DNA from: Tsuneonella sediminis
GTDB lineage: Bacteria; Pseudomonadota; Alphaproteobacteria; Sphingomonadales; Sphingomonadaceae
Length of the DNA: 64,000 nucleotides
Assembly: GCF_051912845.1 (NCBI RefSeq)
Contig: NZ_JBNCBU010000001.1
Location: forward strand, 496,001 to 560,000
Direction of reading: 5' to 3'
Positions 1-9,644 of this stretch are shown piece by piece (the first letter of the stretch is position 1; every line of letters begins with the position of its first letter). The translations under genes and the position numbers were made by a program. The notes beneath the pieces were generated by a model, which was given only the letters and a program-made list of their open reading frames with translations, made no database searches and was not told the DNA's origin.

Positions 1-2228
1 GCGGCGTTGAGCAGTTCGTCGACCGGATCGTTCACCTCGGGCCCGAGCCGCGCGACCAGTGCCTTGCGCCCCTGCCACGGCCCCACCAGGATCCAACGGA
101 GCATGGCCGCCGGCGGTTCGAAATCGGCGATCCGCAAGAGATCGAGAAGCCTTTCCGCGGTCGCGCGCTGGAGCGGCGCATCGCCTTCGCGAATGTGATC
201 CCACAGCCGCTTGTCCCGGCGGTAGCCGTGGTCGAGGAGGTCCTGCTGGCTCCACCCCCCAAGCGGGCTAACAAGCAGGTTCGCGAGGCTGAGATCGTCG
301 AGCGGCTGCGCGGCGAATCGCAGTGCCGCCATCAGGTCCTTGACCCCCAGCGGCGCGCCCAGGCGGAGGCGATCGACTCCCGCCACCGGAACTCCCGCTG
401 CGTGGAGCCGCGCGACGATGAGACCGGCTAGCTCGCGCCGCTTGCGAACGAGGATCATGATGTCACCCGGCCCGGCGTTGCGCCCGCCGTCCTTCGTCAG
501 GGGAAGGCCCTCGCGCAGCCAGGCGGCTACCTGATCCGCGATGCGATTGGCCATCGCGCGTTCGGGTTCGGACAGCCAGTCCTCCGGGCCGTCCTCGTCT
601 TCATCGGTCCGTGCGCTGACCGGGCGCCACAAGGCAACCATCCCAGGCCGATCAAAGCCTACGTGGCGTTCGACCGTCTCGTCGGCTCCGATCCCGAAGG
701 CCTCCTGGCCGATCGCCGCGATCGCCGCGTCCACGAAATCGAGGACCGGCTGCGACGTGCGATACGACCGACCGAGGCCGAGCGGCAGGAGGCTCTCGAT
801 CGTCGGATCGTTCGTCGCGAGGGACTCGATCAGTTCGCGGTAGTACTCGCGCGCGGCAGCGAAATTTTCGGGACTTGTCCCCTGGAAGCCGAAAATCGCC
901 TGCTTGTAGTCGCCGACGACGAAGAGCGTGCGCTGCGCCGTGCCGCGCTGTCCCTCGCCGGAGAAGAAATCGTCGGTGATCGCGCGGACGATGTCCCACT
1001 GCGCGTGGTTCGTGTCCTGCGCTTCATCGATCAGCACGTGGTCGAAGCGGCGGTCGAGCTTATAGCGGATCCAGTCCGATATCGCCGAATTGGATAGCAG
1101 CGCGGCGGCACGGCAAATCTGGTCGTCGAAGTCGATCAGGCCCTCTCGGGTCTTGGCCTCCTCCCAGGCGAGCGCGAACCGGCGACCGATCTCGAGCGCG
1201 GGCGTGACGAGGTCGGCGAGTGCAAGCAGCGCCCGGCGTTCGCGCAGCGCGTCGAGTGATTCGGCCACAGCGGCTAGATGGGCGGCGTAGTCGCAATCCT
1301 GCTTCTCCAGGTTCTTGAGCCATTTCGGCTCGCCCTTCTGGGTGAACAACGCGGTTTCCAGCGCCTTTGCTGCGGTGACCCGGCCCATCCCGCTCGCGCC
1401 GAGGAAATCCGCGATTGCGTCGAGCGACTTGCCCGCCGTCGGCGTTCCCCATGACGCGTTCGCTGCCCGCACCCGCTCGAGCGCGGCGCAATCAAACACG
1501 CCGTCGCTGCACAGTTCGGCGAGGCTTCCTTCGCCAGCGTCGGAAGGCAGCCCTATCAGCCGCAGCACGCGCTCGCGCATCGGGGGTTGCCATCCGCCGG
1601 TACCGAACCACAGATCGCGCGCTTCGGCGCAGCGCATCAGCCACAGGGGGACGTCGGCCGGTCCCATCCGCTCGCTGAGCATGCCCAGGGGACCCGAAAC
1701 CGCCTCGTCGCCCGCCTCCTCCGCCTCGATGACCAATTCGGCGAGGACCCTGCGAGAGAGCAATTCGCGGTCCCGGTCCTCCATCGGCCGCGTTCCCGCG
1801 ACGAGGCCGGCCTCGTCGGGAAACGCAGCGAGGAGCCACTGCGAAAAGGCATGGATCGTGTCGATCCGCAGGCCCCCGCCCGGACAGTCGAGCACGCTGG
1901 CGAACAGCGTCCGCGCATGGGCGATGGTCGCGGGATCGTGCGGGGCGCCGATGGCGATGAGATCCTGCGCGAGCCGCGTGTCGGGCATCCGCACCCAGCT
2001 CGCCAGCACGGCATTCACCCGCTCGGCCATCTCCGCCGCGCCAGCCTTGGTAAAGGTCAGGCACAGGATCGAACCCGGGGTCACGCCGGGACGAAGCAGC
2101 AGCCGCAGGACGCGGGCGGAAAGCACCTGCGTCTTGCCGGTTCCCGCGGACGCCGACAGCCACACGCTGCGGTCCGGCGCGACCGCGCGCGCCTGGTTGT
2201 CGGCCAGCGGAAAGACCTTGCCGCTCAT
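1..2228 (-). CDS. addA: Double-strand break repair helicase AddA (partial, 3' end beyond window)
   Basis: UvrD/SF1-type helicase subunit of the AddAB helicase-nuclease that processes DNA double-strand breaks for recombination. The frame is open from an ATG at 2228 to the window edge (742 codons). The Walker A motif SASAGTGKT lies at residues 25-33 and the Walker B/motif II LIDEAQDT at about 399-406, followed by the VVGDYKQAIFGFQG helicase motif. Family members are about 1,150 residues, so the C-terminal PD-(D/E)XK nuclease should lie beyond position 1. The start overlaps the addB stop in an ATGA arrangement, indicating translational coupling and stoichiometric synthesis with AddB. It is the last gene visible in the divL-tsaE-amgK-murU-addB-addA run. 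Confidence 0.93.
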   Translation of the reverse strand, partial: MSGKVFPLADNQARAVAPDRSVWLSASAGTGKTQVLSARVLRLLLRPGVTPGSILCLTFTKAGAAEMAERVNAVLASWVRMPDTRLAQDLIAIGAPHDPATIAHARTLFASVLDCPGGGLRIDTIHAFSQWLLAAFPDEAGLVAGTRPMEDRDRELLSRRVLAELVIEAEEAGDEAVSGPLGMLSERMGPADVPLWLMRCAEARDLWFGTGGWQPPMRERVLRLIGLPSDAGEGSLAELCSDGVFDCAALERVRAANASWGTPTAGKSLDAIADFLGASGMGRVTAAKALETALFTQKGEPKWLKNLEKQDCDYAAHLAAVAESLDALRERRALLALADLVTPALEIGRRFALAWEEAKTREGLIDFDDQICRAAALLSNSAISDWIRYKLDRRFDHVLIDEAQDTNHAQWDIVRAITDDFFSGEGQRGTAQRTLFVVGDYKQAIFGFQGTSPENFAAAREYYRELIESLATNDPTIESLLPLGLGRSYRTSQPVLDFVDAAIAAIGQEAFGIGADETVERHVGFDRPGMVALWRPVSARTDEDEDGPEDWLSEPERAMANRIADQVAAWLREGLPLTKDGGRNAGPGDIMILVRKRRELAGLIVARLHAAGVPVAGVDRLRLGAPLGVKDLMAALRFAAQPLDDLSLANLLVSPLGGWSQQDLLDHGYRRDKRLWDHIREGDAPLQRATAERLLDLLRIADFEPPAAMLRWILVGPWQGRKALVARLGPEVNDPVDELLNA

Positions 2229-5173
2229 ACCCCGTCACCGCCTTCGCGGCGAACCCACTCGTCGAGCCGCATGAGCTGGTCGTAGGTTGCATATCCCGGC
2301 GCATCGGGGTTGAGGCGCGCAGTGAACGGCGCTTCACCGAGGATCCACTGGTTGAGCGCGGCATCGAGGTACTGGCGCGCACGCGGCAGGAACTCGCCGG
2401 CGGGAACACCCTTCTGTTTGCGTCCCTCGAGTACCGGGGTTTCGACGAACCCGAAGCCGCCATCCTTGTTGCGGGCCAGGGACCAGTATTCGAACCGGGT
2501 TGCAGCCCCCCTCGCTTCGGGAAAGGCGCCCTCCTCCACCATCAGGCCGAGCGTACCGAGCTGGAGAGCGAAACCCCGCTCCACCTGCGCCCCGCTTGGA
2601 GGCCGGCCGGTCTTGTAGTCGACCACCGCGAAGGAGCCGTCCTCGAGTCGGTCGAGCCGGTCGATCCGCCCCCGGATCGTAATGCCGCGCCAGTCGAGCT
2701 CGCCCTGGGCCTCGACCAGCACGGGCGTGCGCAATGGGTCAGCGGCGATCGACGCGGCGACCCATTCGAGTGCCTTCATCAGTCGAGGCCGCCACAGCGC
2801 GCGCGTGAGCGGGTGCGCGTTCATCTCGGCGAGTTGTTCTGACGCGATCTCGGGGAGCGGCCGCGCAGACTTGTGCCACTCCTCCAGGATCGCGTGCGCC
2901 AGCGTGCCCTGCCAGGCGGGCGACGGCTCAGCGTCGAGGCCGTCGAGTTCCTTCAAACGGAGGATGCTCGACGCATAGAACTGGAACGGATCGGCACGCA
3001 GCCGGTCGAGCGAAGTGACCGAAAGTGCGACCCTGCGCTGGGTGGCATCGGGCGCTGGCATCGGGCGCGGATAGGGTGTCGCAGGTTCGGCGTGGTCGAT
3101 GATTGTGCCAAGCCGGGGGGCCTGCGTCTCGCGGTGCGTTTCGCCCAGCTCTCCCAGCAGGGCCTGCACCCGAAGCAGGAAGCGCGAGGCGATCGCGGGA
3201 CCGCTTTCGTCGCGCCGCGCGCGGCTGAGGACGACCTCTGGCGCGCCGAGGACCGCGGCGAGGTCATGGGCGGACAACCCGATGCGGAAGTCCGCTCCGG
3301 GCACCCCGAGCGCGCGCAGCACCGCCGGGGCGAGCAGGGGATCGGTCGCGGGCCGAGCGGGCCAGGTCCCTTCGTTCAGGCCCGCGGCGATGACGAGGTC
3401 GGCGCGCGCCATGCGCGATTCGATCAAGCCATAGATCGCGACGCGCGAATGGCCCCCATAAGGTGGCCGGACCGATATCGCCTCCATCGCGTCGCGCAGC
3501 ACCGCGCGGAGATCTCCGGCATCGACCCTCGATCCCGCGTCGCGCGCGTGGAGACGCAGGTCCTCGACGAACAGCGCGAGCGCGCGGCCGTCCTCGCGCG
3601 CCCACAGCGCGTTTCCCGCGAGCGCTTCGCCGGCCATCGCGAGGCGGTCGAGCCAGTCGGCAAGCAACAGGGCGTCGTCGGCCAGGAGCGGAACGAGGAC
3701 GGGTTCCACCCCTTCCCACCATGCGAGCACACGCGCCTTCGCCGCATAAGGCCTGAGGGGCAAGAGACCCGGAGCCGGTCGCGGCCCGCGAAGTTCGCGT
3801 TCGAACCGCCGAAGCGCGTCGAGCCAGCCGCCACGACCGTCATCCGAACGCACGAGCGGATTGGCCAGCGCCGCGACGAGCTGAACCGGTGCGGCACGCT
3901 CGCCCGCCATTTCAGCCAGTTGCAGCAGCAGACGGCCGGCGGTCGTGTCCGACAGGGGGCGTCCAGCCGAATCGTCGGCCACGAGGTTCCATCGCGCCAG
4001 ATGCTGTATGACGCGGCGGGCCAGCCCGCGGTCGGGCGTGACGAGGGCGACCCGCTTCTCGGGTATCGCCACCGCTTCGCGGATCAGCAGGGCGATCGCC
4101 TGTGCCTCCGCCTCGGGATTTGCGGTTTCCATTACCTTGACACCCGCCAGGCGGCGCTTTTCAGCCGGCAGGTCGACCCACGATCGGCTTGCCTTGGGCG
4201 GAAGGAACAGAGCCGAGATCGCGTGGCTTCTCTCGGGCGGCGCGGCAGCCAGCCCGCGGCGGTGCCACGGCTGCACTTCCGCGCGGTTGATGCCCATCCG
4301 GTTGAGCAGGAGCTTGAGGTGAAACTGCGGGTGGGTGACCGCGTCACCCGGCGCGAAGGGCGGATCGCCGGGATTGTCGCGCGCGCCGGCCGCACCCAGT
4401 TCGTCCCAGACCTCGTCGGCCATCGCCAGATCCAGATCGGGCAGTATCACGGCCCCGCGCGGGAGTTCGCTGACGACCCGCAGGAGATTTGCCAGCGCCG
4501 GAGCGGCCGAGGTAACACCAGCCGCGACCACGGGCGTATCGGGGGGCGATGCGCGCCAGCGACGCGCGGCGAATTCGAAGAGACGATTGCGCCTTGCCGA
4601 GGCGTCGATCGCCCCCTCCGTTTCGAGTTCCGCGAGCCAGCGTTGCTGCACGCGGGCGAAACGCCTCAGCGAGTTGCGCCAGTGGTCCGCAAGATCACCG
4701 ACGAGATCGAGCACGCGGTCCTGCAGCAGTTCCTCCGGCGCGATGTCCTCGACCAGCAACCGGTCCATGGTCCGCGCCGTCTCGCGCGCCAGCCGCAGGA
4801 GCGCTGCGCCCCGGGGTGCCGCCTCGCCCATCTCCTCGCGCAGGATTTCGGCCAGCCGCAGCCAGCGCCGCGTCAGCTCGACCGCGGGCGGAATTTCGGC
4901 CCCGCCCAGCGGATCGAGCAGCACCCCTAGCGTCTCATCGAGATCGAGATCGCCCACGACCGCCATCCGCGGCATCAGCAGCCCCTCGCCACTGGCGCGT
5001 ACGAAGGCGTCCTGCACGGTGCGCGCAGCGCGGGTCGATGGGAGCAGCAAGGTGAGCCGGGCAAGCCCGAGGTCAGGCTCCGCGTATCGCGGGATCAGGC
5101 CCGCGACGAGCGCGTCGGCGAACCCCCGGTGCGCGGCGATCGAATAGACCTGCGGCCCCCCCGCATCAGCCAC
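2225..5173 (-). CDS. addB: Double-strand break repair protein AddB
   Basis: Partner subunit of AddA, a nuclease with an inactivated helicase-like region. From a GTG start at 5173 the product is 982 residues, the usual length of the alphaproteobacterial type. The N-terminal region LLLPSTRAARTV (about 43-53) replaces a normal Walker A loop, as is typical of this branch. A RecB-type nuclease core VVDYKTG is at about 850-856, followed by a conserved Gln motif. The frame stays open upstream to 5524, but that extension lies inside the murU coding region, so I chose the GTG that overlaps the murU stop by 8 bases. The addA start overlaps the stop of this gene. Confidence 0.9.
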   Translation of the reverse strand: MADAGGPQVYSIAAHRGFADALVAGLIPRYAEPDLGLARLTLLLPSTRAARTVQDAFVRASGEGLLMPRMAVVGDLDLDETLGVLLDPLGGAEIPPAVELTRRWLRLAEILREEMGEAAPRGAALLRLARETARTMDRLLVEDIAPEELLQDRVLDLVGDLADHWRNSLRRFARVQQRWLAELETEGAIDASARRNRLFEFAARRWRASPPDTPVVAAGVTSAAPALANLLRVVSELPRGAVILPDLDLAMADEVWDELGAAGARDNPGDPPFAPGDAVTHPQFHLKLLLNRMGINRAEVQPWHRRGLAAAPPERSHAISALFLPPKASRSWVDLPAEKRRLAGVKVMETANPEAEAQAIALLIREAVAIPEKRVALVTPDRGLARRVIQHLARWNLVADDSAGRPLSDTTAGRLLLQLAEMAGERAAPVQLVAALANPLVRSDDGRGGWLDALRRFERELRGPRPAPGLLPLRPYAAKARVLAWWEGVEPVLVPLLADDALLLADWLDRLAMAGEALAGNALWAREDGRALALFVEDLRLHARDAGSRVDAGDLRAVLRDAMEAISVRPPYGGHSRVAIYGLIESRMARADLVIAAGLNEGTWPARPATDPLLAPAVLRALGVPGADFRIGLSAHDLAAVLGAPEVVLSRARRDESGPAIASRFLLRVQALLGELGETHRETQAPRLGTIIDHAEPATPYPRPMPAPDATQRRVALSVTSLDRLRADPFQFYASSILRLKELDGLDAEPSPAWQGTLAHAILEEWHKSARPLPEIASEQLAEMNAHPLTRALWRPRLMKALEWVAASIAADPLRTPVLVEAQGELDWRGITIRGRIDRLDRLEDGSFAVVDYKTGRPPSGAQVERGFALQLGTLGLMVEEGAFPEARGAATRFEYWSLARNKDGGFGFVETPVLEGRKQKGVPAGEFLPRARQYLDAALNQWILGEAPFTARLNPDAPGYATYDQLMRLDEWVRREGGDGV

Positions 5174-5885
5174 CGCCCAGCGCCTCTTCGGTCGGACGGA
5201 TCGCCTGCGGCGTCCCGACCTCGAACCACAGGCCGGTGAAGCTGGTGCCGAACAGCCGATCTTCCGCGATCGCGCGTTCCCACAGCTGGTTGGTACTGAA
5301 CGGACCCTCCGGAGCGTCGCGCAGCAGCCGGTGCGAAACGATCTGAATGCCGGTGTATATAAAGGGCGCGATCCGCCCCGGCTTGCGGCGAGTGAGCCGC
5401 CCGAGCGGATCCATGTGGAAATCGCCCGGCCCGCGGAAGTTGACCGCCCGTGCGTGCGGCACGACAAGCAGGAGCGCGTCCATTCTGTCGGGGTCCCATC
5501 CCGCCGACAGGTCGGCAAAGGCATTGCGCGGCCCGTCGAGCCAGACGTTGTCGGCGTTGAGGCAAAAGAACGGGTCCGGCAGAAGCCCGGCGGCGTGTGC
5601 CTTCACCATCCCGCCCCCGGTTTCGAGGAGCTGGTCGCGTTCGTCCGAAATCGCGACCTTGGGTGCCGCGCGCTGACGGGTATGCGCAACCAGCGGCTCG
5701 GGCAGGTAATGGACATTGACGACCGCCCTGGCCACCCCCGCCTCGGCAAGCCGGTCGAGCGCGTGGTCGATCAGCGGCTTGCCCGCAACGCGCACCATCG
5801 GCTTGGGCTGGCTGGCGGTGAGCGGGCGCATCCGCTTGCCGAGCCCTGCGGCCATGACCATCGCGGTGTCGCTGGCTAGCTCCAT
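5166..5885 (-). CDS. murU: N-acetylmuramate-1-phosphate uridylyltransferase MurU
   Basis: Sugar nucleotidyltransferase of 239 residues that, in the known AmgK/MurU pathway, converts MurNAc-1-phosphate plus UTP to UDP-MurNAc. This bypasses de novo synthesis and confers intrinsic fosfomycin tolerance in Pseudomonas and relatives. The nucleotide-binding signature MAAGLGKRMRPLT is at residues 11-23 and a conserved PKPM follows. The frame is open further upstream to 5975, but ATG 5885 gives the canonical N-terminus. It lies 13 bases after amgK, which supports MurU over a mannose-1-phosphate guanylyltransferase, the generic alternative label. Confidence 0.85.
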   Translation of the reverse strand: MELASDTAMVMAAGLGKRMRPLTASQPKPMVRVAGKPLIDHALDRLAEAGVARAVVNVHYLPEPLVAHTRQRAAPKVAISDERDQLLETGGGMVKAHAAGLLPDPFFCLNADNVWLDGPRNAFADLSAGWDPDRMDALLLVVPHARAVNFRGPGDFHMDPLGRLTRRKPGRIAPFIYTGIQIVSHRLLRDAPEGPFSTNQLWERAIAEDRLFGTSFTGLWFEVGTPQAIRPTEEALGGG

Positions 5886-5898
5886 TAGGCGCCCGGGC

Positions 5899-6873
5899 TC
5901 ACGCGATCTTTCCGCCACCGCTGTCACGCAGTCGCTGCGGAATATTGACATCGAACCACGCAGCCACCGGCGCAAGCGCGGGATGAGCGAGATCGCGTTC
6001 CATCGCCGCCCACACCCGCGGGATCATCGACAGGTAGCGATCCTTGCCGTCGCGCCGGTAAAGGCGGGTGAAGATGCCGACGATCTTGGCGTTCCGCTGC
6101 GCGCCCAGACGGGCGTAATCGGCCTCGAATTCCGGGTCCGCATCGACCCGGGCGAGATAGCGGTCGAGCATCGCCCGTTCGAGCGCGGGCGAGACGTCCC
6201 GGCGGGCGTCCTGCAACAGGCTGACGAGGTCGTAGGCAGGATGACCGACGAGCGCATCCTGAAAGTCGATCAAGCCTTGCCCGCCATTCTCGAGCAGCAT
6301 GATGTTCTCGGCATGATAATCGCGCAGCACCGTCACGCCGGGCCGCTGGCGCGCAATCATCGGCGAGAGCGCCTTTTCCCATGCCGCAACGTAACCACTC
6401 TCGTCGACCGAGAGGCCGGCGGCGGGGCAGTACCATTCGGTCAGAAGACCGGCCTCGCGCTGGTAGACTGCCATGTCATAGGGCTCGAAAGGCCCGGGCG
6501 GCTTTCCATGCAGGTCGATCAGCGCGTCGATCGCCCCGGCATAGGCATCGTGTTCTCCCGCGGGATGCTCGTCGAGCCAGTCGCGCATTCGATCGACGCC
6601 GAAATCCTCGAGGAGCACCCAGCCCTGCGCAGCGTCGGCGGCGTAGATGGCGGGCGCGCGCAGGCCGTATTGCGAAAGCCACCGGGCCACGTGCAGGAAT
6701 GGTGCCGGGTCCTCGTGCGGCGGCGGGGCATGCATCAGCATCGCCCGGCGCCCTTCCCGCTCGATGCGAAAATACCGGCGAAACGAGGCATCGCCCGGGA
6801 TCGGGTCGACCGCCGCGCCGTCCCAACCTGACCGGGCGAGAAAATCGGCGAGACCCTCGGGAAGCGAACTCAT
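5899..6873 (-). CDS. amgK: Anomeric sugar kinase AmgK (aminoglycoside phosphotransferase fold)
   Basis: Cytosolic kinase of 324 residues with an aminoglycoside-phosphotransferase fold. In the described pathway it phosphorylates MurNAc or GlcNAc at the anomeric carbon to feed MurU. The catalytic loop RDYHAEN (Asp185) and the metal-binding LIDFQDA (Asp203) are intact. The start ATG 6873 overlaps the tsaE stop as ATGA. Adjacency to murU is the main reason for choosing AmgK rather than a generic phosphotransferase. The longer open frame to 7251 overlaps tsaE and was not used. Confidence 0.86.
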   Translation of the reverse strand: MSSLPEGLADFLARSGWDGAAVDPIPGDASFRRYFRIEREGRRAMLMHAPPPHEDPAPFLHVARWLSQYGLRAPAIYAADAAQGWVLLEDFGVDRMRDWLDEHPAGEHDAYAGAIDALIDLHGKPPGPFEPYDMAVYQREAGLLTEWYCPAAGLSVDESGYVAAWEKALSPMIARQRPGVTVLRDYHAENIMLLENGGQGLIDFQDALVGHPAYDLVSLLQDARRDVSPALERAMLDRYLARVDADPEFEADYARLGAQRNAKIVGIFTRLYRRDGKDRYLSMIPRVWAAMERDLAHPALAPVAAWFDVNIPQRLRDSGGGKIA

Positions 6874-7307
6874 GGCATGCGCCCTAGCCAATCGGCCCCG
6901 CCCTCGACAATCGCCGCGCGCCCGTGGGCCCGAGTTTCCAACGCAATTTCGAGGCATTGTGGCTCGTGCGCGAAGCCGCCTGCGTGTTCGGGCCACTCGG
7001 CTAGAAGGACAGCGCCCTCGCGATAGTCGTCGAGGCCGATCTGTTCTGCCTCGCCGGGGTGCTCGAGCCGGTAGAAGTCCGCATGGACCAGCGGGGGGTC
7101 GAGCGCTTCGTATGTCTCCACGATCGTGAACGTGGGCGAAGGCACCTCGCCGAGATGACCAAGCGCTTCGATGATCGCGCGCGCGAGGGTCGTCTTGCCC
7201 GCGCCGAGCCCTCCGCTCAGCGCAACCACGTCGCCGGGGCGCAGGCGGCACGCAATACGCGCGCCAAATGCCGCCATCGCGTCGAGATCGGGCAGTTCGA
7301 CCCTCAC
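6870..7307 (-). CDS. tsaE: tRNA threonylcarbamoyladenosine biosynthesis ATPase TsaE
   Basis: Small P-loop ATPase of 145 residues that works with TsaB and TsaD in forming t6A37 on ANN-decoding tRNAs. Walker A GGLGAGKT is at 32-39 and the family motif PSPTFTIVETYE follows at about 77-88. Translation begins at GTG 7307, whose bases overlap the divL stop (GTGA), and the stop overlaps the amgK start (ATGA). Both junctions imply coupled translation within one transcript. Confidence 0.93.
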   Translation of the reverse strand: MRVELPDLDAMAAFGARIACRLRPGDVVALSGGLGAGKTTLARAIIEALGHLGEVPSPTFTIVETYEALDPPLVHADFYRLEHPGEAEQIGLDDYREGAVLLAEWPEHAGGFAHEPQCLEIALETRAHGRAAIVEGGADWLGRMP

Positions 7308-9643
7308 GGCAGGTGGATCGTCGCGAATGTGCCCTCGCCCCTGCGCGAGACGATCTCGAGGGTGCCGCCGTGCGCCTCGACGAGCTCCGTGGCGAGCGGG
7401 ATGCCGAGGCCCTGGCGCCGTTCGGGCCGGCCGTCGGGGCCGATTCGAAGGCCCTCGCGCGCCCGGCGCAGTTCGTCGGCGGTCATGCCCCGGCCACTGT
7501 CCGAAACGACGATCCGCACGCCGTCCTTCTTGCGCGACAAGTCGACGAGGATCTTGCCACCGCTCGGCGTCGCGGCGATCGCATTGTCGAGGAGATGGCC
7601 GATCGCGCGGCCCAGCTGGCGCGGGTCGGCCTCCACTTTCGATGTTCCCCCTCCTCGAAGGTCGAGGCTGAGCCCGGCCGCGACGATCGCGGCCTCACGC
7701 TCGCGGACGACCTGAGTCACGAACGGCAGAAGCTCCAGCTTCTCCTTGGCGAGCGGCAGCAGTCCCGCCTCGCTTTGTGATAGCGCGAGGACATTCTCGA
7801 CCTGGTCGGTCAACCGGTGAACCGATTCGAGGATCGCGGCGACGTATTCCTGAGCCTGTTCGCCGAGATCGCCCGCAATTCCTGCCTGCAGAAGCTCGGC
7901 AAATCCGCCGATTGAGGTGAGCGGCACGCGAAATTCGTAGCTCATGTTCGCGAGGAACCGCGTCTTGACTTCGTCCGCTGCCTCGAGCGCCTGGGCGCGT
8001 TCGCGCAGGGCCGCCTCCGCGTTCTGCGAATCGGTGATGTCGAGGACGGTGAGCAGTCCGTTCCCGTCGGGGAGCGGGACCCCCGCGATTTCAAGCGTGC
8101 GGCCATCGGCAAGCGCCACCCGGCCGCCGGTTTGCTTGCGGTCCAGGGTGGCACCGCGCACGATGTCACCCACGGCCTTCGCCTGCCTGGGATCGTTGAG
8201 GTGCGGGGTGATGCGGGCGACCAGCTCGTCGGCGGTGGGATGACCCTCGACCTCGTCCTGCTCGAGGCCCCACGCGCCGGCAAATCGCCGGTTCCACAAC
8301 TGCATGTGCCCGTCCGGCGCAAACACCGCCAAAGCTTCGAACAGGCTGTCGAACGTCGCCGTACGGGTGCGCAGGAGTGTGTCGCGGGTGGCTGACAGCG
8401 CCAGGCTCTCGGTCCGATCCTCGGCAATCAGGACCAGCCCGCCGTCGGGCATTGGCTGCGCGACGACGCGCAGGTGCGTCCCGTCGTTAAGCGGCCATGC
8501 CTCCTCGACCGCCTCTCCAAAGCCGAACCATTCGGCCCGCTCGGCGCGCCACGCGGGAAAGTCGCGCACTTCCGGCGTGCGCCCCGCCTCGCGCGATTCG
8601 CGCAGGAGGCGCTCGAACTCGATCCCGTCGGTCGCGCCGGGCCGCATGGCGAATATGCGGCGAAAGGGCTGGTTGGCGGACAGCAGCCGACGATCCGGGC
8701 CGAACTGCGCCACGCCGACCGACAGCTGGTCGAGCATTTGGCGCTGCGCCTCGCGAAACGCACGAAACGTGCGCGCCTGCTCTTCCATTTCCTCGATGTC
8801 GACCGCGTAGCCGGCGACGCCCTCTTCCCCGAGGGGCAGGTCGCTGACCCGCAGGCTGCGGCGCTGCCCGCCGATTGTCGCGGCGACGATGCGCTCGACG
8901 GGGGTCTTCGCCTGAGCCGCCTGCGCCGCGACCTGCGCCGCGGTAAGGCCGTCGACCGATTCGACCAGTTCGATCTGCGCTTCGACCACGGCCTCGGCAC
9001 TTTCGGCGCCGACGGCGCTCACGTAGGCCTTGTTGACAAGTTTCAGCCTGGCGTCGGGTCCGCGGAACCACATCGGCAGCGGCGCCGCCTCGATCAGCCC
9101 GACGAGCGCGGCGAAATCGCCCTTGGCGCGCGATGCTTCCGCACGCAGACGCGACAGTTCGTCCTGGCTTTCGGAAAAATCGAAGATCCAGAGCAAGGCC
9201 GCCCCACCAGGGGAAACCTGGGGATCGGCAAGAACCCCGCGCACAGCAAGGCTTCGCTGCGAGCCCGGGGGGGTCAGTTCCATCCGAAACGGAGCGGCGG
9301 TTTTCTGAGTCCGGATGACATGGGCCGACAACTCGGCGAGCTGCTCGGCCGAAAGGCCTCTGCCACCATCCGCGCCGGAAAGTTCACTCAGGTACTGTGG
9401 AAGTTTCGGCAGGCCCAGCCATCCCGCGAGCCGGTCGCTGGCCTCGATCCGACCGTCGACCCGCACGATCAGGGGGATCGCGGGTGATTCGTCGATCATC
9501 CGCACCATCCGGCGCGCGGCCTTTCGGGCGGCTTCGGCGCGCCGGGTCCTGGCGCCGGCCGCGATCATCATCCACGCCGCGCCCGCGACCCAGGCGGCCA
9601 GCAGAAGGCCGATGAGCGCGAGCGCGGTGGAGGTCGACTGCAT
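7304..9643 (-). CDS. divL: DivL-like PAS sensor kinase with Tyr at the phosphoacceptor site
   Basis: Membrane-anchored histidine-kinase-like protein of 779 residues. It has one N-terminal membrane segment (about 7-30), several PAS-like repeats (about 40-545), a HisKA-like dimerisation helix and an HATPase domain. The H-box reads MSYEFRVPLT with Tyr569 where kinases carry His. The ATP lid motifs are present: DN at 686-687, DSGRGM at 715-720, GLG at 745-747. Caulobacter DivL (about 769 residues) has the same Tyr substitution and acts as a cell-cycle regulator upstream of CckA, so the DivL assignment is strong. It heads the recycling/repair gene run. No Shine-Dalgarno is visible because an inverted repeat fills the region upstream of ATG 9643. 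Confidence 0.88.
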   Translation of the reverse strand: MQSTSTALALIGLLLAAWVAGAAWMMIAAGARTRRAEAARKAARRMVRMIDESPAIPLIVRVDGRIEASDRLAGWLGLPKLPQYLSELSGADGGRGLSAEQLAELSAHVIRTQKTAAPFRMELTPPGSQRSLAVRGVLADPQVSPGGAALLWIFDFSESQDELSRLRAEASRAKGDFAALVGLIEAAPLPMWFRGPDARLKLVNKAYVSAVGAESAEAVVEAQIELVESVDGLTAAQVAAQAAQAKTPVERIVAATIGGQRRSLRVSDLPLGEEGVAGYAVDIEEMEEQARTFRAFREAQRQMLDQLSVGVAQFGPDRRLLSANQPFRRIFAMRPGATDGIEFERLLRESREAGRTPEVRDFPAWRAERAEWFGFGEAVEEAWPLNDGTHLRVVAQPMPDGGLVLIAEDRTESLALSATRDTLLRTRTATFDSLFEALAVFAPDGHMQLWNRRFAGAWGLEQDEVEGHPTADELVARITPHLNDPRQAKAVGDIVRGATLDRKQTGGRVALADGRTLEIAGVPLPDGNGLLTVLDITDSQNAEAALRERAQALEAADEVKTRFLANMSYEFRVPLTSIGGFAELLQAGIAGDLGEQAQEYVAAILESVHRLTDQVENVLALSQSEAGLLPLAKEKLELLPFVTQVVREREAAIVAAGLSLDLRGGGTSKVEADPRQLGRAIGHLLDNAIAATPSGGKILVDLSRKKDGVRIVVSDSGRGMTADELRRAREGLRIGPDGRPERRQGLGIPLATELVEAHGGTLEIVSRRGEGTFATIHLP

Positions 9644-9644
9644 G

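Noticed and set aside
2873..4930. A 685-codon open frame on the plus strand opposite addB
   Set aside because: Antisense shadow in a GC-rich gene; the product is Arg/Gln/His-rich without any recognisable motif, whereas the minus frame encodes AddB.
5886..5975. An N-terminal extension of MurU from ATG 5975
   Set aside because: The extra 30 residues overlap amgK and precede the canonical nucleotidyltransferase start; the shorter ATG fits the family.
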